From Amyloporia xantha (taxonomy: Eukaryota; Basidiomycota; Agaricomycetes; Polyporales; Adustoporiaceae), in assembly GCA_036971615.1 (NCBI GenBank), contig JAYKKR010000002.1, positions 3,472,001 to 3,536,000 on the forward strand: a stretch of 64,000 nucleotides of DNA, given 5' to 3'. The translations under genes were made by a program, and so were the position numbers. The notes under the pieces are model-generated. The model had not been told where the DNA came from. It ran no database searches and was given only the letters and a program-made list of their open reading frames with translations. This document shows, in pieces, positions 1-10,797 of the stretch (its first letter is position 1; the number at the start of each line of letters is the position of its first letter).

Positions 1-1505
1 TTCGAATACTTGGCTAGCATCGGCATCAATACCGTTCGACTTCCAATCGGTTATTGGAGCCTGGGACCTAACTTCTGCCAAGGCACACCTTACGAGAATG
101 TCTCTGATGTTTATCAAAACTCTTGGGTCAGGGTTGCTCGTGCGATAAACATGGCTGGGGAAGCTGGCATGGGCGTCCTCATCGACTTGCATGGCGCACC
201 TGGCAGTCAGAATGGACAGCCGCACTCAGGAATATCTGACGGCATCACAGGCTTATTCGACAGCCCGGCGTACATGAACATGACAATCTCCGTTCTTACG
301 TACCTCACGGAGCAGCTTGTAAATGTCTCAAACGTTGTTGGGATTGAAATTCTCAACGAGCCCCACGATGTTCCTGAGCTCCCAGATTTCTGTAAGTCGT
401 GCTGCCTTCATTTATGAAAAAATGCTGAATTTCTTAAGACTCACGAGCCATCACTGCCATGAGACAAGTTTCTTCAACAGCCGCTAATTTCCCTCTCTAT
501 CTGCACGATGGCTTTAATCTTGACCAATTCAGCGCCTTCGTCGCCAATAGAACGGATTTTGTGGTTGTGGACCATCATTCCTACTTCGTTTTCACGCCAT
601 CGGACGACTCTGAGCCTGCCTCCCAGCACACTGCAGACATCGAGGGCTCCATAGCGGCATCTATGGCTTCAGCGTCATCGCAGGCACGCAGAAACCTTGT
701 GATTGACGAATGGTCGTGCGCGCTTACTCCGCAGAGTCTGGCTAACGAAACGGATCCGAATCAATCCCGCAAGGACTTTTGCACAGGACAAATGGATGTT
801 TATACCAATATTAGTGCAGGATGGGGCTTCTGGGGTGAGACGGCATTCTCTTCAATTGACGGGCATGGACTCACAGCATTATTAGCCTACAACAAAGAGG
901 ACTGTTCTGATGATCCAGGCTGGTGCTTCAAGGCAGCAGTCGGAAACAGCCTACCTCCAACATTCTTTTCCTACGGACAAGGCTCTCTCACGGATCCCAC
1001 CCAACTTCCGTCTCTCGCCGACCTGATGGGAGATATGAACCCGCCGCCTACCAGTGCAATTTTGGCTAGTGCTCAGGATACGCCTACTGCTACCGATTCC
1101 CAGACATCACTCGGTGTGGAAGCGAGTGCTACGCCTGCTCTTGTAAATCGAAGACGTTGGTCGAGGCGCCAAAGACGCGACGCTTCTATTTGGCGACGAG
1201 ATGGCGTTCTGTCTGCCTTGCGATCTCACCGACGTCGACAATATGATGGGGCTACTGGCATGTCTCCCGCGCAACGCTCCATCGCGCGAGGGTACTCGGA
1301 TGGTTTCCTCACGGCGAAGATATTTGCTCAATATGGAATGTCCAAACTAGGTTTTACTGGGCAGTACATAAATGACAGCGTCGCGAAATTAGGTCCGGAC
1401 GTCGTTAAGCCCGGCACGGAGGGGGTTTACGGGGAGTGGTTCATGAAGGGGCTTCAAGACGGAGAGAATATTGTCAGTACCAATATCAATCAAGGGACGA
1501 GTTAA
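1..1505 (+). CDS. GH5 exo-beta-1,3-glucanase (5' partial)
   Basis: Secreted or cell-wall glycoside hydrolase of family 5, glucan 1,3-beta-glucosidase type, cleaving beta-1,3-glucan. The 5' end lies outside the window and the frame is open from base 1. Exons are <1-391 and 439-1505, joined at a T|AC tyrosine codon. Visible family marks are IGINTVRLPIGYW near the start, the acid/base glutamate in EILNEPHD (about base 350) and the nucleophile glutamate in VIDEWSC (about base 710). A Ser/Thr-rich linker follows, then an Arg-rich stretch and a C-terminal segment (GYSDGFLTAKIFAQYGMSKL region) that I believe is seen in agaricomycete members. It ends at TAA 1503-1505. The family assignment is firm, but the exact substrate is inferred from similarity. 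Confidence 0.9.
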
Positions 1506-1705
1506 TACTGTACCGGACGACGATGTACCTGCCCCCCACATACACGCTTATGACTACAGCAGAGGCATTATTGAACAGTGTTGTGTACCGTCCCTTGCTA
1601 CTGAATGAGCCAAGTTAGAGTATAAATGAGCTTACTGCAGGCGCGAATTCGAAACATGAATGTCGGACTCGCAGGCGCCGGTCAAGTTATCTAAATGTGA
1701 CGACG

Positions 1706-3244
1706 ATGCCACCAGCTCAACATGTTGAAGGAAAACGACCATTGCGATATCTGGTTAACCTCCTATGGTCATTGTTGACGGATCCAAACTACTTCACTTT
1801 GCTTGGGGCACTGGTTATCGTCGGGGACACATTCCTGACACAGGTGATCATTCGCTTCGTGCCGTGTAAGTGAGCAGTACAAAGGCTTGGCTTGCACTGA
1901 TGGCTAATACACACAGACACTGAGATCGACTGGGAGACATACATATATCAACTCGAGCTATATTTGAATGGTGAACGAGAATACGGTCTTATTTCCGGAC
2001 CCACAGGGCCTATAGTGTGAGTCTCGCAGATGTCGCACAATTAGTGGTTGACGTCCTCCTTCCATCTAGGTATCCGGCTGGACACATCCATGTCCACCGA
2101 CTACTCTACAAGCTGACGGACTCTGGCACCAATATTGCAGCCGCTCAACAGATATACGGCCTTCTCTATATCCTATATTTGACTTTGACATGCGCCATCT
2201 ACCGCCGAGCGGGCGGTGTCCCAAACTGGATCTTGCTCCTGCTACCTCTCAGCAAACGATTGCATTCTATCTTTGTATTACGCTTGTTCAATGACGCTTG
2301 GATGGTAGTAGCCGCTCACGCTGCAGTCCTAGCATATGGTTTCGGGATGGATGTGCTGGGAACTCTGCTCTTCGGGTACGTAGTCTCCTCGTTCTGCTTA
2401 AACGTCTCTGAGAATGGAACCCTACAGCTGTGCGCTCTCAGTGAAGATGTCAGCATTGCTATACGTCCCTGGCTTACTTGTGGTCCTATTCAAGCGACAT
2501 GGATTACTCCAAACGCTAGTCCATGTCCTCTCCATAATTCTCATCCAGCTTGCCGTCGGTGCTCATTTCCTCCTGCATGATTGGCGTTCTTATCTCAAGT
2601 ACTCATACGAATTTTCTCGTGCCTTTCTTTTCAAATGGACTGTCAATTGGCGGTTTGTCGGGGAGGAAACGTTTCTCAGCCCGTGGTGGGCAAAAGGCCT
2701 TCTACTTGGCCACCTGTCGACCCTAGTCGCTTTCGGCATGTGCAAATGGTGCAGGGCTGATGGTGGCGTGTGGAACGTATTAAACTTGGGCTTACGCCGG
2801 CCTCGTTTTGCTCCTCCGCTGGCTCCCGTAACAGCAGACTGTTAGTATGTCCTCAAGCATCTCGTAACTGCTTCTGATCCTTCCTTGCCAGATATCGCAA
2901 CGGTCCTTTTCACATCCAACCTAATAGGAATTCTATTTGCACGTTCCTTGCACTACCAATTCTACTCCTGGTACGCCTTGCAATTGCCCTTCATGGCCTG
3001 GAGAACAAGGTATCCCATAGTCGTTAGGTATGTCGTCAATGCCCATGTCGGTGCTGGCAGGCATTTATCACCGAACTGTAGATTGATGATTCTTGTGGCC
3101 ATTGAGTATGCATGGAATGTGTTCCCATCCACACCACTATCATCTAGCGTCCTGGTGGCCGCGAATCTAACACTGCTGGTGGGAGTTTGGTTCGGGCACC
3201 CTGAAGGGAAGAGAGATAGGAAATTGTCGAATCGTGAAGACTAA
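1706..3244 (+). CDS. ALG3: Dolichyl-P-Man:Man5GlcNAc2-PP-dolichol alpha-1,3-mannosyltransferase
   Basis: ER membrane glycosyltransferase (GT58) that adds the first dolichol-phosphate-mannose-derived mannose on the lumenal side during N-glycan precursor assembly. Six exons (1706-1865, 1917-2016, 2070-2375, 2428-2840, 2892-3027, 3082-3244) give 425 residues, close to the yeast protein (458). The N terminus carries the acidic [10 protein letters not shown] segment after the first membrane span, followed by GPTGPIVYPAGH, then about ten hydrophobic spans with [15 protein letters not shown] and LHYQFYSWY, all hallmarks of Alg3. The start at 1706 gives a short cytosolic N terminus and good phase with the first intron. 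It is convergent with the MFS gene downstream, with about 100 bp between stop codons. Confidence 0.93.
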
Positions 3245-3345
3245 TGTAGATATAATTTATCGCGGGTAGTAATGTGTATAACGCGTGCGTATAGGTGTGC
3301 GCTTTAGACGGATCTATGCGGGTGACATGCGAGCTCTGTCGATGT

Positions 3346-5158
3346 TCATACTCTCATCCTCCACTTCTTCCAGAGCAGAATAGAGAGGCCGGCCGACACG
3401 AGCATCGCGCCTGCACTAAGCCAAAAGGTAAGGCGCCAACATTGAACCCCACGGCAAATGCCTTCGTGCAGTGGTGTATGACTATCGGCAACAAATGCAT
3501 AGAGATAGGAAAATGCTGTGGTGGCGAAGAAACAAGTATAAGACATGAGCCCAAAGTTGCGGCCCTGGTTTGGAGAGCCCCATAATGACCCGAGTATGCT
3601 GGGCCTGAGCAATTTCAGTGTAAGTCATCGAAAGCTCTGTAGACAGGACGTACAGCAGTGTGAATATAGTTCCGTTCGCAATACCCGTGCAGATACTACG
3701 CAATTGACGCATGAGGGCGTTGAGCTCTCAGCTACAATAATAGTACAGAGCACATACCTTAGTGGCCACAAGGCCCCTTGAGAGCGAGCCGCCGCGATCT
3801 GCCACAGGAAAGTAATAGCGAACAATAAAGATGCACCGGTGTAGAACATAATGCGAGTGACAAGGGGCTTTCGAGGGAAAGCCCAGATACCACTCGGTGA
3901 CCAGGTAGCGACAGGCGAGACAAAGTCCGCAACAGGTCCAACAAGAAGACGCGTCGCTGTGTCAGAGATCGCAATTATTTGGACTTGGGCTGAAATGTCT
4001 TGAGAGATTGACGACGAAGGTAAGGACAGGACAATTAAGCCGATATTTGATTTGATCATCTCGGCCTACATCGTGGTTATATTGTTAGCTCATGCCACGC
4101 ACGGGCGTAAGTGCAAGTAAACTCACGGCTCCGACGACCAACGTGGCACTCAATGCTAACACCCAGAAGTATGGATCCTTCATGAGACCTATAGCTGTCA
4201 GATGATCCGGCTCTGGAGCAGGGACCACAGTTGCGTCGATATGCGACTTTGCAGATCTTGCGAGCAAACGGGACTCTTCGCCTACCTCTTCTACGTCCTC
4301 ATCGTCATGCTCGAGCGTATCCTCTTGCATGGTTGGCGTCGCAATGATAGCGTCTGTCTGAGGACCCGGCAGGATGAGAGCACCGAATAAATTGACGACT
4401 CCTGTCAAGATGGCCATGAAACCGAAGAATCGCGACACATCCACTCCCGCCGCGGGAGAGGTGAAGAATTTCGTTGCAACCGTGGAAAGGACCAATGGCG
4501 ATGTGCCGAAAAGCGCCAGACTTGTGCCAGTTGCGAATCCAATGTACCGGGAAAAAGTCCTCATCGCCGCAAAGACCAGTGCAAAATATCTGCGTGTCCA
4601 TCAGCGAGAGGACGGGTTCTGCACCATCATAGCGACGCACGAGAAAATCGTCCCTAGACCAAGGAGACCAAAGTATAGCACGAGATGCGGGAATGCGGAA
4701 GGTGATGGATACTGCGTGTCCTCAGGAGTCCGGGCGAATTCCCAGGCGAACATCCCGTAGCCGATGGCGAACATAAAGGATGCTACGAAAGAACAGCTCC
4801 AAGGCCCGTATCTGTCGAGTATCTTTCCGACTGGGGCAGCCGTCGCATATTGGCCAATCATTGCACTTGAGTAGGATGCAAAGGTCAATTCAGTCTGTCT
4901 GCGAGGCAAGGTCGTTATATACTCACGCCAACATGACAGTGCTAACCTGCGGCTGCGAGAGCTTCATACGGTCCACCAACGCAGGGGAGATCAGCGGAAA
5001 GGTGTAGATTCCACCAGCGCATATCCTAGTGGACAGTGCGGGGTATTAGCCTGAGACAATGGCACTTCTGAATTACAAGCCAGTCATGAGCAGACTCACG
5101 CATTAGCTGTAATGGAACAGCAGATGAGTACCAGGTGAAGCCGACTGAGCGGTCTCAT
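3346..5158 (-). CDS. MCH1: MFS transporter, Mch1/monocarboxylate-permease-like
   Basis: Twelve-span major facilitator protein of the Mch1 type (related to nodulin-like and monocarboxylate permeases). The substrate is unknown, and yeast Mch1 is vacuolar. Seven exons on the minus strand: 5100-5158, 4927-5025, 4641-4865, 4127-4589, 3758-4065, 3654-3695, 3346-3604. They give 484 residues, against 486 in yeast. Motifs seen are RICAGGIYTFPLI in span 1, GQYATAAPVGKILDRYGPW in the span 2-3 loop, an acidic central loop (EHDDEDVEEVGEESRLL), AEMIKSNIGLIVLSLP, and WGSPNQGRNFGLMSYT near the C terminus. The exon 3 donor (GTGCGT at about 4640) is chosen because it restores IFSYFALVFAAMRTF. All exon phases agree. 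Confidence 0.9.
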
Positions 5159-5856
5159 CTTTGTTTGTCTCGACGTTGTATGCCGCTACACGGGTGGGTG
5201 TCAGGAATCAACTGATTCGACTCTCGCATAGGTTTGTGGCGGTACCGAGTAGCTGCACCAGTTTACTTCCTGCCGTGAACACCGTCCGTCAGCCTCGCGT
5301 ACTCTTACCTCCAGGTGATCATATACAGTCATCAACCGGTCCTTGAGACAAACTGTATTACTTGCAGATATTGGCAGCTCCGCCAGCCAGTTCCAAATAA
5401 CCACCAGACACATTGTACATACAATTTTATAGCCCATGTTATATATCCATGCACCTTTAAGCACGTATGCAGCAAGTTCGACTCATTACAGGCGACTGTA
5501 TTTAAATATTGACTGCATTACTGGGTGCAGTCACAGACAAGCCTTCCACTATGATGTTGACTCAGACTTGAAGACCTAACCCATCATACTAATGAACACT
5601 GTCATAGAGCGACACAAGCACTCGATTGGGAACCACACATCACGGGAAATTCAGCAATGGCAGATACACTGTAGAAGATGCATTTCATCGAGAATGCAAT
5701 GGTACAGTACACAGGAACACTGGAAGGGCATGCACCGCAATAGTATTACCTGCCACGAGGACATAGAGCCATCAGCGGATGACAATGAAGCAACACAGAC
5801 AGAAGAGAACGGCACACACAGCACCCGCACACGAATGCACGGAGCATGGAGCGTAT

Positions 5857-6724
5857 CAGGCTCCTCTCCATCCATCTCCGAGTGGTAGCGGAAACTCATC
5901 CGAATATCGTCGTTTCCTAAATATGTACTAGTTTCTCGAGATCTGTAATCCACGTGTCAAATCTCTCTAAAACCCCGCCAACTTTATTTTCCTCTACCAC
6001 TCTGCGACGGCTGGCACAAAACATTTGTAAACAATGCGTGCCACACCGTCGGAGGATGAAAGAAACCTCTCTCACACATCGATTATGTAACAATGTTGTT
6101 CTGGCCGTTCGCGCTATCTACTTGTTCCTGGCATATATGAAGAGCATTGAAGTGCCATTCTTTGATTTCTGTTACTAATTCTTTGATGTTGAGACTGGGA
6201 CTTGCTCGCCATCTTGAAAATCCCGTCTTGAACATGGCGGCGAGATTCCGTGTGCTTAAGAAATGCAAAGAGAAGCTGTGTCGAAGACTCAAGCAAGTCC
6301 TTGACGAATGATAGATCCAACAATGTTGCATCTTGCGGTGATGTACTTAGTACATGAGCGACGCTCGCAATCTGGGTGTAGAGGCGAGCATTCTCTGACA
6401 TTGTTGAATTCAAGGCTGCACATTTACAGTGGTACCTGTAACTATAGAGCGCACCACATATTCCAAAATGAGATTTCAAAAACTATTTCTCGTTAAGCTA
6501 GGGTTAGGTCAATAAAGTTTCAACGTTCTTTTTCACGCTCCGGCGCTGTGGCTGGCATTGTTTACAAATGTTTTGTGCCAGCCGTCGCAGAGTGGTAGAG
6601 GGAAATAAAGTTGGCGGAGTTTTGGCACATGGCTCTCGGACTAGACTATTTTAGGAAGGGACACTGAATATCGCTATTCGGATGAGTTTCCCCTACCACT
6701 CGGAGACGGATGGAGAGGAGCCTG
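5857..6724. mobile_element. Non-autonomous Mutator-like element with long TIRs
   Basis: The arms 5857-6037 and 6555-6724 are inverted copies of each other (about 170-180 bp). They are best conserved over the outer 50 bp (CAGGCTCCTCTCCATCC start) and the inner 60 bp (CTCTACCACTCTGCGACGGC segment). The element begins CAGG and ends CCTG and is flanked by a perfect 9-bp direct repeat, GGAGCGTAT, at 5848-5856 and 6725-6733. Long TIRs plus a 9-bp target duplication are the signature of Mutator-like elements. The 517-bp core has no transposase. A 121-codon minus-strand open frame (6114-6479) could be captured host sequence, but I do not recognise it. Confidence 0.8.
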
Positions 6725-7414
6725 GGAGCGTATACGCCCTTTCCAAGACAGCAGAAAGCGAACGCGAAAGAATTCGCCGAAGCGGCGCGGCAGAGCCACA
6801 CGTCGACCATGAGCGCCGCCCAAATGTGACGGCAACAGCTGCCTTGGGGGCGCCGTTCGGCAGCGCGTACAGCGCCACATTTCTGAAGATGCCGCAGGCG
6901 AAGCACGCGGCACTCCGCCACCAGACCGCCACCCCCCGGGTCAACGCGGGAAGCCGGGCTCACGGCCGACGAAGGCTGTATAACAAAGTTGAAGACCCGA
7001 CGTTCGGCCCGGTTGTACCTCCTATCTTCTTACGTAAGGCTACACGCACTGCTATTGGAGATAACCAAATAAGGGTTATTTGGAATCTCCCCCAAAATTC
7101 CACTTTTTAGCCTCGGACTTTTTGTAGATGGAATCTGTAGCTATTCTTCTATATAATGGAAATGCTTCCACAGTAGTGCATGGAATACACCAAGTTGGAA
7201 TATCTCATCTTGGCAAAAACAGCCAAAAAGCGAAATTTGAATCGAAGATCTAAAAGTAGTCTGAAGTAGAAATACAAAATTGTGAGGTCCTATCCAAGGA
7301 AACACAGGTCTGGCTTTCGCATGGACATAATTACATGTAAATCGGATGAGAGCCTGAGCTAAAAACCCATTTTCGACGATATAGAGAGAATGAAGCGATC
7401 TCAGCAAACGCGCG

Positions 7415-7527
7415 GTGTCACATCACATTTGCCAAATTGGGCCAAGGAAGTGAACGGCTCCCTGAGACGGGAGGGCTGATTAGATTACAATCAGCTGAAT
7501 TTGGTAACATCTGGTGTGATGTGACTG
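7415..7527. repeat. Imperfect foldback (hairpin) sequence
   Basis: The left arm 7415-7438 (GTCACATCAC then CCAAATT) is mirrored by 7498-7527 (AATTTGG then GTGATGTGAC), with a further short hairpin (CTGATT / AATCAG) in the loop. It could be a small MITE remnant. I see no clear target duplication. Confidence 0.4.
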
Positions 7528-8308
7528 CGTCTCAAGGACCCGCCAAGTGGCCGATAAGACCATTTCGCACTTTTTCTTCGCGATTTACTTCGGTCACTCG
7601 ATGATAATGTATTGAGTATTATGTACATGTAGATATAGTCTGTCTAGAGCCTTCTGTGAAGTCCGATTCTGAATAAAGAAGGATTTGACAAAATCCGAGG
7701 CTGAGTAAAATTTGACCGTCTCAAGGACCGGTTGATGACTGTATAGGCTCCAATTGATGGTCGCTATACACGGGCGTTATGTTGCACTGACAGGCGCCGG
7801 GAAACTCGCTGCAGTTCGAATTCGACTTTACTATAGTACATGGGTCGACATCATCTATAACCCTGCTTCTCATCTTAGACTAGTGTTTGTGGGGACCTCT
7901 TGGGAAACTTGCACGGGGTCAGCACCGTAAGTCTACGATGTCTTTAGCCATTTGTAGTTTCAGGTCCAGGTGAGTTCATAGCCAAGATGATGGCAACACG
8001 GCAAATCAATGGTGGAGTCATCATATACTTAGCCGTTGACAGCAGCGTACGGCAGCTAGTCACATCGATTATGCCGGAGGCGTTGATGGCAATGCAGCGG
8101 TACTCCAAAGTGAGGCCTTGGCCCTAGTCGACTACGCTATCAGCCAGGAATCCATTGACCAGGGGTAACGACGGCGTGCGTGCTCTTCCACGCTCAAGCT
8201 TTCACCTTCACTTGCTTGAACCCCCACTCCCTTAGAAAGGCCCGCAGTCTTACTACGGGGCAGCGCTGAGCGTTTTCAAAATATTCGTCTGGGTGATCTA
8301 TTGGAGAC

Positions 8309-9804
8309 ATGGCTACAGTCTCGCGCCGTGCGCTTCTCTGCATATTCTCGCTATTTCTGCTTCCGCGACTTGCCTCTTGTGCTCTCACCAACCGAACAAT
8401 TGACGACGAGAATGGCGACTCGGTCACTGGTCTCAGGCCGATGTATGCGCCTACAACAAGTGCTTGGAATTACGGACCTACTTGCCCCGGCTGCTATGTG
8501 CAACCAGACATTGGCGATCTGTTCGACCAGACATGGCACGATACCACCGCGTCGCCCACGGATCCTGATGTGAAAACGATCACACTCACTTTTAATGGTA
8601 CGCTGGTTTGACCCTCTTATCGTCCCAATTAATACTTACACCAATCTCCGCAGGTACTGCCATCTGGGTCTACTGTGTCGTACCGAACACTGTGATATAT
8701 GCGACGACTTTCGTAAATATCAGCTTCGAGCTTGACGGTCATGAAGCGGGGACATATTCGCATATACCTACGACATCGGATTCCTTTTTGTACAATGTGA
8801 GCGTGTTCAGTAAGACGTCGCTGGCGCCCACGCAGCACACCTTGGTTATGACTGCTGAGCGCGGTGTCAATGCGTCATATCTGGGCTTCGACTGGGCCAG
8901 GTATACGTGAGCATCTCCTTCATATCATGATGAACCCGGTTGACATTGTCTTTGTAGGTTCGACTCTGATCCACCCTCAAGTTCAGCATCAGGTTCAACA
9001 TCGGGTTCTACCGCCTCGTATACACCACCGGCCACTTCTACATCTTCCTCTTCGGGGATACCTACAGCCACCTCCGCTCTCGCCTCATCGTCTCATCCTC
9101 CCGTCGGCGCTATCGTCGGCGGTGTTGTGGGTGGGGTTGCTGTCATAATATTGATCCTTGTTGCCTTCCTTTTCTGGCGACGCCGAGGAAGGAGAGGTGT
9201 AGACAGGATTCATCATAACCAACCCCTCAGCGAGGCGATTGAGCCGCTCGAACCCAAATTTGAACCGTACGTCGACAATGTGACCGCCTCTCACCTCTCC
9301 GAGTTGCCTACCACTACTACTGGGCCTGCGCTGACCGGGATGTTCAGTTCTTCTGGTGTTACATGGCCCGGATCGTCAACGACCGATACAAGCGCTTTCG
9401 CTATCTCCAGCTTGCCTGTAGCTGCTCCGGCCCCTCCCAGTACTGTCGCCACCGATAGCACCGATGCATCACTACCGTCGACGCGCGCGGCGAGGGGCCA
9501 GTCCAAAGCGACTTTACGGCGCGAAGAGCTCTCGCGTCAAATGCGCGATATTGAGCGGCACGTTGCTGATCTTCAGCGGCGTCAGTCATCATCATTACAC
9601 GCATTTGCGTCCACAGACCCTTTGATGCCAACTTCGAGGGCTGTGGGCCATTATGATGATACCGATTTGAGGAGGCAGATTGATGATTTGCAGACGGAGG
9701 TGGAGAGGTTAAGACTAGAGGCAGCGGCGGCGCATGAAGAACCGCCGCCAGCGTATGAGGAGGAAGGGGAGGCCGCGGAAGAGGTGGAGAGGACTGGCGA
9801 TTAG
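8309..9804 (+). CDS. Single-pass membrane protein with cytosolic coiled-coil tail
   Basis: Type I membrane protein of unknown function, of a kind common in agaricomycetes. Three exons (8309-8597, 8654-8900, 8958-9804) give 460 residues. A signal peptide is seen at residues 1-25 (ALLCIFSLFLLPRLASC), followed by an extracellular domain with CPGC and several N-glycosylation sequons, ending in FDW(A)RF. A Ser/Thr-rich stalk precedes a Gly/Val/Ile transmembrane helix near residues 229-254, stopped by RRRGRRG. The cytosolic tail is Ser/Pro-rich and ends in two coiled-coil stretches (about residues 350-375 and 410-440) and an acidic C terminus. The intron 2 acceptor at 8957 is chosen because it yields WARFDSDPPSSS in frame. 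No enzymatic motif is present. Confidence 0.8.
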
Positions 9805-10797
9805 AGACTATCGAGAGTGCTGGCTTTGCATGGGATTTGGACATCATGGTACGCTCCTCCGTTCAGTGGGCAGTCAGTTTCAGCTCAGGATGGCATTACT
9901 AACATCCTGAAGAACAGTGTATACCATTATTCAGATATACATATTTGACCTATAATGTCCGAGTTCATTTTTATTTTTTGGAGTAGCACTGGGGTGCGAC
10001 CGCGGCGGACAGACAGACAAAGTCAGCTTCCGCGGGTCATATGTCACAGTTCATAAGGTAGCCTAGAAACCGAAGACACCCTTATTTTTATGTCTATACC
10101 TGCACTGGTGAAGACTACTAGACTTATCGCGGTCACTGAGAAACCCCGAGAGAGGTCTTTCTTAGTTTACTGACCAGTGAATGACCTCTCTCTACCAGGA
10201 CATATCATCATATGCCGGCGCACTCCCGAGTGCGACGCAGTGAACAGTATGACGACTCCGAGCTGAGAATGCAGATCGAGAATTTGCAGATCGAGATGCA
10301 TATGGAGAGACTGAGAGCCGAGGTAACGGCGTCGGTGGAATCTGGATGCACAGCCGCCGCGATATAGCGTCGGCCGTGCAAGGGTTTACCACTCGACTTA
10401 CTTCAGCTGTTCATGCTAGGATATCACTAGACTAATAGACTGGAACGGTAGCAGCTATAGGACTGGGTCCCGTCAATATATAGGAGGGCAATACAGTGTC
10501 ACAACACTGCAAAGTGGTGTCGCCTCAAGATCTCTGAGTGATGAAGTTCTGAAGCAGTGAGGGAGTGAAACATCGCCGTCGGATTGGTTGCCAGGGCGGA
10601 GCCGCTCATTGATGCCATATAATAGTGCCGTGACGAGAGCATCAACCGCCAGCGCTCTCTGGCCTCTTGGACACAGTCGCCTTGAACGCATCCCTGGACT
10701 GGTTTCCATCTTCAGAGCTGGGTTCTCTGCTCCGTGTATCTTGTAGTCAGCTTACCGTTGAGCGGTCTCCATTCTTTTCTGAACGAACTTCGGCATC
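9805..10797. other. Intergenic region with decayed exon copy
   Basis: It holds the degenerate coiled-coil copy described at 10212-10367. Otherwise I see no gene. The last 50 bases are the likely 5' UTR of the tetraspan gene starting at 10798. Confidence 0.5.
10212..10367 (+). pseudogene. Decayed copy of the coiled-coil tail of the 8309-9804 gene
   Basis: A 51-codon open frame reads RRSEQYDDSELRMQIENLQ and then EMHMERLRAEVTAS. It parallels YDDTDLRRQIDDLQTEVERL in the tail of the gene just upstream (about 9650-9730), followed by the same Leu/Arg/Ala run. No signal peptide, membrane helix or ectodomain precedes it, so it looks like the remnant of a tandem duplication. Confidence 0.6.

Larger units (their letters stand above)
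5159..8308. other. Gene-poor region with transposon relics
   Basis: About 3.1 kb without a supportable gene. It contains the Mutator-like element at 5848-6733 and a foldback sequence at 7415-7527, listed separately. The stretch 8060-8170 has a short open frame (DYAGGVDGNAAVLQSEALAL) that I could not assign. The remainder shows no coding pattern on either strand. Confidence 0.6.

Noticed and set aside
6646..7110. Overlapping 80-140-codon frames on both strands near 6.7-7.1 kb
   Set aside because: GC-rich sequence partly within the transposon arm. No conserved motif, and the frames overlap each other on opposite strands.
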